From Pseudomonas chlororaphis (lineage in GTDB: Bacteria; Pseudomonadota; Gammaproteobacteria; Pseudomonadales; Pseudomonadaceae): DNA of 64,000 nucleotides. This document shows positions 25,303 to 33,500 of the stretch, one piece after another. The stretch spans positions 372,001-436,000 of the forward strand of contig CP011020.1 of the NCBI GenBank assembly GCA_001023535.1, given 5' to 3'. Made by a program: the position numbers and the translations under genes. Position 1 is the stretch's first letter, and every line of letters begins with the position of its first letter. Below the pieces are notes generated by a model, which was given only the letters and a program-made list of their open reading frames with translations, ran no database searches and had not been told where the DNA came from.

Positions 25303-27432
25303 TCAGAACATCATTCGCCATTGCCCCATTACTGCACCGTTGCGGTTGTCCTGGCCGGTTTCACCTTTGTAACTGAGCCCCACTGTGTGGCGTGGCGAAA
25401 CCGTCAGGTCCAGCCCAGCTTCCAGGAGCAGGCTATCGCGGTCCAACTCGATGCCGTCGACGGTGTAGGTCTTGCCGCCACTGACCAGGCGTTGACGGGA
25501 GTGGCCGCTCAGGTCGCCATAGGTGTGCTTCCAGCCGACGCTCAGGCGGGGTGTCAGCCGCGCGCCCTGGTCAAGCACGAAGGGGCGGGTCAGGTGCAGG
25601 CCCAGGTCACTGTTGTAATGGTCTTGGGCCTGGCGCTCGTAATGCAGCGCGGCGTCACCGCCTTTCTCTCTGAAGTCATCGCGTTGGTAGCGCTGGTAAC
25701 CCACTTGGACATAGGGCTCGACATCGAAATGGCCGATATCCAGGTTGTAGCCGACTTGCCCAAAGACCTGCTGTGTCGTGGCATCGTACCGCCCCTTGAG
25801 GCGATCGCTGAAACCGTTGAAGGCAACGTGGCGCTTGGTGCCGCCGTCGTGGCTGCCATACACCGCGCCCAGGCGCAGCGCCAGCGGTCCGTCCTGACGC
25901 AGGGCGTAGGCGCCCACGTGCCAGCTGTCGAGCCGGCCATCGAATCGATGACCGTCCAGCCGCGTCTCGCTCTTGCCACCGGCGATTCCCAGCCGCCAAG
26001 TCGGGCTGATTGCCCAATCGGTCCCCAACAGCACGCCTGTAGTCGAATGCTTCAGGGCGTAGTCATCCAGGTGCTTGCCGATGCGGCCGCTGTTGCCAAT
26101 GGCCTGGATCCAGACCTGGCCGTTGCCATCGGTGCCTTGCAGAGTGTTCTGGCCCATGGCCGCGAGCATCCCGGTGCTGATGGGGGCGATGCTGCTCAGG
26201 GTGGCGCTGCCCAAGTCTGCCGCGTCATAGCCCGCCAACTGATCGATGGCGCCGGCAGCGATCGTCAGGTTGGTACCGAGCAGGGCGTTGATGGCGGTGT
26301 TGGGTTTTGACTCCGGGGTGTCTGTCTGTGCTGGGGCGACGGACGCTTGAGCGGTTGTTTGCAAGGGTTCGATGAGTGGGGCTGCCGTTGCGGCCGTTTC
26401 CGGCTGGACCGCCGCCTGGGCAACGCTGGGCACTGCGACAGGCTCGGGTGCTGTCGGCTTGACCTGCTGCAGGTCTTCAATAGCCTCCACAAACGATTGC
26501 CCGTTTTCAGTCGTCGCGGCCTGTATGACCGGTACGTCGTTACGAGCATAGGTCAGGCTGACTTGGGTTTCGGCAGAGTAGTCAGGTGTCACCGTCATGA
26601 ATGCCAGGTCGCTGTCTACCTTTGCGAATTTCCCCACGACCTGCTTCGCATCGATCACCACATGCTGGCGGCTGCCCACGTATTCGCCCGGTGCGGTGAC
26701 GACCTTCAGGGTCGCGTTGCCCAGTGTCGCGACACCACCGACCTTGATCGTGGCGCTGCCACCCTCGGGGTTGACGCCATAGACCAGGGTTGCGCTCTTC
26801 GACAGCGCCAGGTTCCTGATAACCGTTGGGGCGCCGTTCTGCGGGTTGACCACCAGCTCACCCGCTACGTTCAGCGATTCGACCGTTCCGGCGCCGCTGA
26901 ACCTGCCTTTGGCCTTCACGAACACAGGCCCCTCCACAGTGCCTGAGTTATCAAACTTGCCCAGCACCTGTACCTCGCCGCCCATATGCCCGGTGTTGAT
27001 CAGGCTGGCTTTCGGTTCGACCAGGCTTTTGCCGTCGAACCTCACGGTGTTCGTCCATTCTCCCTGTCTGACATGCAAGTCCTGGAAGTTTCGGACTTCG
27101 TCCAGCAGGCCTCCCGCGCCGGTATCCAGTTGCAAGACGTTGATGCCGCCTCCACCCTCGCTCGGGCCGATGAGTTTGCCGCCGTCGCTCACGATGACCC
27201 AATCGTTGTCGTCGCCTTTTTCCAGGGTGACCTCTTGGGTGATCTTGTCGCGGTGTGTGAGCGGCGCATTGGCGAAGGCCTTGAGGCGAGCCTGCATCTG
27301 GGCGGCGGTTTCGGAGGCTGGCGACGCAACGCCTTCGGCGGTTGATTGAGCCATTGAAACGTCGGCGTGGCCGAGCGCCAGGGCAATCGCCAGCGCAAGG
27401 CAGTGGGGAGCGTACAAAGGTTGGATAGGCAT
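25303..27432 (-). CDS. Autotransporter (type Va) with short passenger
   Basis: A 709-residue secreted protein. It has a signal peptide (LYAPHCLALAIALALGHADV, cut after SMA), a passenger with beta-helix-like strands rich in G, V, N and T (residues about 70-310), an Ala/Pro/Thr/Gln-rich linker (about 325-390) and a carboxyl barrel of about 280 residues. The barrel includes VWIQAIGNSGR and LGTDWAISPTWRLGIAGG and ends in RMMF, a terminal aromatic as required by the Bam machinery. No protease or esterase active-site motif is visible in the passenger, so adhesion or surface display is more likely. It is leftward, downstream of the ABC pair, separated by about 200 bases. Confidence 0.85.
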   Translation of the reverse strand: MPIQPLYAPHCLALAIALALGHADVSMAQSTAEGVASPASETAAQMQARLKAFANAPLTHRDKITQEVTLEKGDDNDWVIVSDGGKLIGPSEGGGGINVLQLDTGAGGLLDEVRNFQDLHVRQGEWTNTVRFDGKSLVEPKASLINTGHMGGEVQVLGKFDNSGTVEGPVFVKAKGRFSGAGTVESLNVAGELVVNPQNGAPTVIRNLALSKSATLVYGVNPEGGSATIKVGGVATLGNATLKVVTAPGEYVGSRQHVVIDAKQVVGKFAKVDSDLAFMTVTPDYSAETQVSLTYARNDVPVIQAATTENGQSFVEAIEDLQQVKPTAPEPVAVPSVAQAAVQPETAATAAPLIEPLQTTAQASVAPAQTDTPESKPNTAINALLGTNLTIAAGAIDQLAGYDAADLGSATLSSIAPISTGMLAAMGQNTLQGTDGNGQVWIQAIGNSGRIGKHLDDYALKHSTTGVLLGTDWAISPTWRLGIAGGKSETRLDGHRFDGRLDSWHVGAYALRQDGPLALRLGAVYGSHDGGTKRHVAFNGFSDRLKGRYDATTQQVFGQVGYNLDIGHFDVEPYVQVGYQRYQRDDFREKGGDAALHYERQAQDHYNSDLGLHLTRPFVLDQGARLTPRLSVGWKHTYGDLSGHSRQRLVSGGKTYTVDGIELDRDSLLLEAGLDLTVSPRHTVGLSYKGETGQDNRNGAVMGQWRMMF

Positions 27433-27640
27433 CGGTGTGGACCCTCATGAACAGAGTCCACACTGTAAAAACGCAGCCCGAAGCGTGATGCCAGCCAACT
27501 CCGAGTCAGGAGCAAGACACACCGGATGAAATCTGTAGGCCACTCATAAAGCCATTTACGCATTTGCGCATTGGCCTCCAGGATCCGCAGCTTTGCCCTA
27601 CAGCATCCTCGGATCCATCGGTTTGACCCGCCGCGCAACG

Positions 27641-28477
27641 TCAACCGCGCTTGAGATACGCCTTCCCATAATGCCGTTCCATCCGCGCCTGGATCAGTTC
27701 CAGCGCGACGGACATCAGCCAGTAGATGATCGCTGCCGTGGTGAGCATTTCGATGTAGCGATAACTGGAGCGCCCGTAGGACTGCGCCAGGAACATCACT
27801 TCCCAGACGCCCATCACCGAGATCAGGGAGGAGTCCTTGAGCATGGAGATGAACTGGTTGGTGGTGGGCGGGATGATGGTGCGCATGGCCTGGGGCAGGG
27901 TGACGCGCCAGAACATCACGGTTTCACTCAAGCCCAGCGCCAGGGACGCTTCACGCTGGCCGTGGGGAACGCCCACGATGCCGGCGCGGAAGATTTCACT
28001 CAGGTAGGCGCCGTAGTTCAGCGACAGGGCGATGATCCCGGCGGTGACGGCGCCGGGCACCACGCCCAGTTGTGGCAGGCCCAGGTAAATCAGCAGGATC
28101 TGGATCAGCAGCGGCGTACCACGAAAGAACGACGCATAGAAACTGGCGATGCCGAACGCCACCGCACTGCTGGACAGGCGCGCCAGGGCGGTGATGAAGC
28201 CGAGCAACGACGAGGCGACGATCGAACACAGGCACAGAAACAGCGTCAGCACCGCCCCTTGCAGGAAACCGTTGGGGGCCAGGTGCAGCCCCAGCAGGTT
28301 CGGCAGTTTGTCGAGGATGATGGAAAACTTCAGGTCGAAGCTCAGGAAGAAGCTTGCGAACAGCACCAGCATCGTGGCCCAGGTCAGGTATAGCCGGGTG
28401 CGGAAACCGAAGATTTTCTGCAGACGCGACTCGGCCACCGGTTGCGGTGGCCGAGAAGGGGACGGGAAAGAGGTCAT
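27641..28477 (-). CDS. Polar amino-acid ABC transporter permease (HisM/GlnP type)
   Basis: A 278-residue permease with five or six membrane segments, the first at LYLTWATMLVLFASFFLS. The typical amino-acid permease features are F-R-G-T-P-L-L-I-Q-I in segment three and the EAA loop EASLALGLSETVMFWRVTLPQAMR. It overlaps the upstream binding-protein gene as ATGA. No ATPase gene follows; the next gene is an unrelated autotransporter, so the importer must use an ATPase encoded elsewhere. Confidence 0.92.
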   Translation of the reverse strand: MTSFPSPSRPPQPVAESRLQKIFGFRTRLYLTWATMLVLFASFFLSFDLKFSIILDKLPNLLGLHLAPNGFLQGAVLTLFLCLCSIVASSLLGFITALARLSSSAVAFGIASFYASFFRGTPLLIQILLIYLGLPQLGVVPGAVTAGIIALSLNYGAYLSEIFRAGIVGVPHGQREASLALGLSETVMFWRVTLPQAMRTIIPPTTNQFISMLKDSSLISVMGVWEVMFLAQSYGRSSYRYIEMLTTAAIIYWLMSVALELIQARMERHYGKAYLKRG

Positions 28478-29295
28478 TGAGTGATGTCGGCGCCGATCCA
28501 TTTCTGCGAGAGTTTGCTCAAGGTGCCGTCCTGTTTCAACTGGGTGAAGACTTCACGCACCTTGGCGTCCCACTGGGCATCGCCTTTTTCGATGGCCACC
28601 GAGTTCGGTTCGGCGTACAGCGCTTCGCCGGCCAGTTTGAAGCGCTTGTCCTGCGTCAGGCGTGGCTGTGCGGTCACCAGGTTGGTCAGCACCGCGTCCA
28701 AGCGCACGCCGGCACCCAGGCCCAGGTCCTGGAACGCGACGTTGTCGGTGTCGTACGGGGCGATCTGGACATTGTCGAAGGGGTAGCTCAACTGGGTGTC
28801 TTCGGCGCCTTCGATCACCAGGTTCTTGTTCAGGTAGCTTTCGTAGCTGGAGGCGCTGGTGAGGCCGACTTTCTTGCCGCTCAGGTCCTTGGCGCCATGG
28901 ATGCTGTCGTCCTTGGCGTTGACCACGATCACCGCCGGCGAGGCGTAGTACTGCACCGGGAAGTCGAACACCTCGGCGCGCGCCTTGCTCGGGGTCATGG
29001 AGCAGATGCAGATGTCATACCGGCCGCTCCAGTGTCCGGCCGCGATCACGTCCCAGGACGGTGTTTCCAGGCGCAGCTTCACGCCCAGTTTCTCGGCCAC
29101 GGCCTTGGCGACGTCCACGTCGAAACCGTCGAGCTGGTTCTGTTCGTTCAGGAACGAGAAGGGTGGATAGCTTTCCATCAACACGCCGACCAGCTCTTTT
29201 TTCTGTTCGATGCGGTCCAGGGTGGCGCCGGCGAACGCCTGCGATGAAGCGGCCAGTAAGGTCAGGCCCAGGGCCAACAAAGGTTGAAGTTTCAT
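28474..29295 (-). CDS. Amino-acid ABC transporter substrate-binding protein (family 3)
   Basis: A 273-residue periplasmic protein with a clear signal peptide (LLALGLTLLAASSQAFAGA). The family 3 pattern is present: GVLMESYPPFSFLNEQNQLD, GFDVDVAKAVAEKLGVK, MTPSKARAEVFDFPV and GKKVGLTSASSYE. The Arg and Asp that hold the amino-acid backbone are probably those in SKARAEV and YDTDN. It is divergent from a homocysteine S-methyltransferase gene, so a sulfur amino acid such as methionine or S-methylmethionine is a reasonable guess at the ligand. Confidence 0.92.
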   Translation of the reverse strand: MKLQPLLALGLTLLAASSQAFAGATLDRIEQKKELVGVLMESYPPFSFLNEQNQLDGFDVDVAKAVAEKLGVKLRLETPSWDVIAAGHWSGRYDICICSMTPSKARAEVFDFPVQYYASPAVIVVNAKDDSIHGAKDLSGKKVGLTSASSYESYLNKNLVIEGAEDTQLSYPFDNVQIAPYDTDNVAFQDLGLGAGVRLDAVLTNLVTAQPRLTQDKRFKLAGEALYAEPNSVAIEKGDAQWDAKVREVFTQLKQDGTLSKLSQKWIGADITQ

Positions 29296-29392
29296 GTGCA
29301 GTCCCGGGTAAAAAATAAGTTGTGGTCAGCCGATGGCTGCGTATTAAATAGTTATAAGAACAACTCCGGTAGTGAGTATTTTTCATAAGCTT

Positions 29393-30307
29393 ATGAGTGA
29401 ATCGCATATGGGCGCAGCAACGACAGTCATTCTCGATGGCGGCATGGGCCGCGAACTGCAACGCCGGGGCGCACCGTTCCGCCAGCCGGAGTGGTCGGCG
29501 CTGGCCTTGAGCGAAGCACCCGAGGCCGTGGAGGCCGTGCACGCGGCCTACATCGCCAGCGGCGCCAACGTGATCACCAGCAACAGCTACGCGGTGGTGC
29601 CGTTTCACATCGGCGAGGCGCGTTTCGCCGCCGAAGGCCAGGCGTTGGCCGCGTTGGCGGGGGCGTTGGCGCAACGGGCCGTGCTGGCATCCGGCAAAGC
29701 GGTGCGGGTGGCCGGCTCGCTGCCACCGTTGTTCGGTTCCTATCGGCCCGACCTGTTCGACGCCTCCCGTGCCAGCGAGCTGCTGACGCCCCTGGTCACC
29801 GGCCTGGCGCCCCATGTCGACCTGTGGCTGGCCGAGACCCAGAGTTCCACGGTCGAGGCGCGGGCGATCCACGCCGGGCTGCCGAAGGACGGCAAGCCGT
29901 TCTGGCTGTCGTTTACCTTGAAAGATGAAGACACCGACGAAGTGCCGCGCCTGCGTTCCGGTGAGCCGGTGGCGGAGGCCGCGGCGGTCGCGGCCGAACT
30001 GGGTGTCCAGGCACTGCTGTTCAACTGCAGCCAGCCGGAAGTGATCGGGGCGGCGATCGATGCCGCCCGTGAGACCTTCGAGCGCCTCGGGGTGGCGATC
30101 AACATGGGTGCCTATGCCAACGCCTTCCCGCCGCAACCGAAAGAAGCCACCGCCAATGACGGTCTGGACCCGCTGCGCGACGACCTCGATCCGCCGGGCT
30201 ACCTGCAATGGGCGGCAGACTGGCAGAAACGTGGGGCCAGTCATCTGGGCGGCTGCTGCGGGATCGGCCCGGAGCACATTGCGGTGTTGGCGCAAAAGCT
30301 GGCCTGA
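29393..30307 (+). CDS. Homocysteine S-methyltransferase family protein
   Basis: A protein of about 304 residues with the Hcy-methyltransferase domain. The opening VILDGGMGRELQRRG and the zinc ligands, Cys in LFNCSQPE and the paired Cys in SHLGGCCGIGPEH, are all present. Such enzymes (MmuM-like) make methionine from homocysteine with S-methylmethionine as methyl donor; some members act in other methyl transfers. Starts at 29372 (GTG), 29393 and 29408 are all possible; no strong ribosome site decides between them. It is divergent from the amino-acid ABC genes across about 100 bases. Confidence 0.88.
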   Translation: MSESHMGAATTVILDGGMGRELQRRGAPFRQPEWSALALSEAPEAVEAVHAAYIASGANVITSNSYAVVPFHIGEARFAAEGQALAALAGALAQRAVLASGKAVRVAGSLPPLFGSYRPDLFDASRASELLTPLVTGLAPHVDLWLAETQSSTVEARAIHAGLPKDGKPFWLSFTLKDEDTDEVPRLRSGEPVAEAAAVAAELGVQALLFNCSQPEVIGAAIDAARETFERLGVAINMGAYANAFPPQPKEATANDGLDPLRDDLDPPGYLQWAADWQKRGASHLGGCCGIGPEHIAVLAQKLA

Positions 30308-30325
30308 GCTTTGCCCCCCATCCTC

Positions 30326-30413
30326 TGTGGGAGCGAGCTTGCTCGCGAAGAACGATAACGCGCAGTCTTTGTCAGGCCGCGCCGGCCGCTTCGCGAGCAA
30401 GCCCGCACCCACA
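30326..30413. repeat. REP pair between the methyltransferase and the giant toxin-like gene
   Basis: GGGAGCGAGCTTGCTCGCG and CGCGAGCAAGCCCGCACCC in opposite orientation, about 40 bases apart. The doublet follows the methyltransferase stop directly and leaves about 130 bases of possible promoter for the next gene. Confidence 0.85.
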
Positions 30414-30542
30414 GTGGGCCTTGAAGGTCATATCAGCTTACGCTTGCCTCCCGGTTCAGCCGCCCCCCATACATATGTACGCCATGGCGGCTCGAACAGC
30501 GCGATAGGGTCCGGACTCTTCAATCAGAACCGGATCCTTCAG

Positions 30543-33500
30543 ATGTCGATTTTTCCCAACGATGAGCCGGGCAGTGCGTCGCCTGGCCCCCGGTCGGACG
30601 CGACCGACGCCCAGGCAAGGGAGCAACTCAGGCAGTTGGACCTGCTGGACACCCACCAAATACAGCTGGCCCGTTTGTTCGCCGCCGTTCCCACCTTCGA
30701 CACGGTCATCGCAAACCTGCTGGTCAGCTTGCTCAAGGCCAGGATTGCCCCACAGACCTTTCGCCCCTCGTTGCTGGCGAACCTGGAGCCGGATCACTGC
30801 TATGTGAACCGCTTCACCACGAGCCCGAGCGGTGAGCGCACCCTCACGTCATCAGAGCGTTTCACCCAGGTACTGCGCAACAGCCTGCTGACCGACACGG
30901 CACCTGCCTTCGCCAACGGTGGCGTCGGTTTTTTCAGCCGCCCCGATTCCCTCAAGGACGCTGACAGCCTCTTTGCCGGCGCACTGGACGGGCCTACGCT
31001 GCGGGCCCTGGAGACGGTGTTCCATATCGCCCATCCGCCCACGAACGAGCAGGTGAAACGTGAGTTCCGTGACGAACTGGCGCGCTTTCGCCAGCGCCAG
31101 AACTGGGAAGCGTCCCTGGGCGTGACGGCCTCGTCCACCACGCAAGCCGCCCTGGCGCAATTGTTGTGCCGACGTTTCCTGCACCTGTTCGACCTGTACA
31201 AGGCCGATCGGGATCCTGTCGCCCAGCCCAGCCACAGTGCGCGAATCCAGCAAAGCGATGACGACCGTTTGCTGGACCTCATCATCACCCACCCGTCCCA
31301 GGCCGACAGAAGCCGCTTGTCGCGAGCCCCCGTGCCTCATGTCTACGCGGTCATGCTCGACCACGGCGCGGCGCAGCCGCAGAAGTGGCCGGCGGCGATG
31401 GTGATCAGGTTTACCGACCGACCATCGCTGTTCCTGTATTCCCTGGAGCGAGGGCTTCAGCGCTTCGAGGCATTCCAGGACCTGGTCAGCCGCGTACGTC
31501 CCTTTCTTGACGGCCAGGAACGCAGGATCCAGGACATTTCCACCGAACTGTCCGGGCACGTTTTCGAGGTGGCGGCCGCAGACCTGTTGCAGATGCAAGG
31601 CGCAGCGCTGGAAAAGGTTTTGGACGCGCCGGCGAACGCCACGGTGGCGGTGAGTGACTTTGCACGGCTCACCGAAGATGCCCTTGGCCTGCCATCGTTG
31701 TCGTTGGCCGGGCCACTGGCGGCCCGCCAGGAAGCCTTGATAGAGAGGCAGCGTCCCGCTTTCTACAAGCGCGCGACACCGGCCGAGCAGGCCCACTATC
31801 GTCGTCTCGAAACCCAGGTGTTCGACGCCGTCTACGCCTTGGGCAGCGATGTGCCGACGTTGGTGCAATTCACGCGACAGAAGATCAAGCAGTACCTGCG
31901 GCAAACCCTCCACCCGCGCATCGACGTGGACCCGGACCGGACGCAGGTCAGGCTGTCTTATGGCGACAAGGCCAACCCGAGGCAGTCGCGCACCAGCAGT
32001 CTGACTCAGTTGATGCTCGACAATCTGCGAGCGCCGCAATACCCGAACGCCATGCGCGAAGTGCTGGCGGTCTACCTGATCGACCGCCATGGCCAGCGCA
32101 TCCGACACCCGGACAGCGGCTTCTCGATCACCGTGACCGGGCCCGAGCTGGCCAGCATGGCGACGAGCATCGACGCCGGTGGCAACTATGAAATCCTGTT
32201 GCGCCAGCGCATGAATGAACCACGCTACAAGGCGGCCTGGCAGGCGGCGTACCGGGCCAGCCTGGCGTTCAAGGGCTATGAGGCATCGCTTCAGGGCGAC
32301 GCCGTGTTCAAGGCCAAGGTGATCGACTCGGTCGCCAAGCCCGCCCATCCGCGAAAGTTGCTGGCCAGTTGGCTGGAGGCGGTCCTGCAATCACCCACGG
32401 TTGCCGAGCGGGCCTGGGTGGGTGGACGCAGGGTTCATGTCCATGGGCTGCTGCTGGGTGGCAGCGTTGATGGGCAGGGCAACGCGCCGCGCAATGCCCT
32501 GAGCATCGACGGTGCGCTGATCTTTTCAGACCAGGCCGGGCCTGACATCAAGGGCACCGTGGGCGTGTATTTGCCAGACAGCCCCGAGGGCAATGACCTG
32601 CATGAGTTTGCCGACCTGAGCGATGGCATTACCGGGCTGCTGCAACAAGAAGCATGGCGCACGTACTTCCGCTCGCGCATTTCCACCCTCAATAAAGAGG
32701 AAATAAAGCGCGCCCTGGGGCAGTTTCGTGGTCGCCCCCTGATCCGTGGCTGGCTGATCAGCGGTGACTGGCTTGAAGACTTTCACCGCGCCCACGTCAA
32801 TTTCCAAAGCGCCTATGCGGACCACCGCTCCAACAGCAAACGGGACATCGGCCTGCAAACCACTGCGCGGCTGGTGATGATGGCGGTTGAAATCGTCATG
32901 GACCTGGCCGGCCTGCTGTTGATCCCCGGTTTTCAGATGCTGACCCGTGCCGTCAGGACCGGCTTGCTGGTGCTCAAGACCGGTGCCGTGCCCACCAACA
33001 CTACGACGCTGGCGTTTGTCCATGCGGTGGCCAACACCCGTAAGACAACCGGCCTCGGTGGCGTGAGCTTCAATGTGCGAGGGGGCTCCTCGTTCCTGGC
33101 AGTTACGGCCCGTCAGAACCAGGCTGGCGCGCCGTTTGGCCTGCCCCTCGAAACAGCGCTTTATCGTCGCTATGCGGTGGCGGACACCACGGTGCTGCGC
33201 GGGGTGTCCGCCGATGCCCGGGGCTTCTATCGCCCCGCGATCACCGACAGCGCCACGGGGAGCGTCGCGCGCCGGGTGTATGTGCAGCAGCCCGATGGCG
33301 TGGTGTTCCGGGTGCACGACCATACGCCGCTCGGGGCCATCGAGGCGGCCATCGTCGACCCGGTTTCAGGATCGAACATCCGCGCCAGTGGCGTGATGAG
33401 AAGCACAGTGGCCCGCGCGCCCAATGGCGAGTGGCACGCCGTCGGCTTTGGCCTGGGTGGAGGCAAACGGTCGCCGGCAGGCACGCCCCAACCGGGCCCG

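Noticed and set aside
29372..29395. GTG start for the homocysteine methyltransferase
   Set aside because: The extra residues are not part of the conserved domain and no ribosome site is visible; a later ATG is preferred, though not certain.
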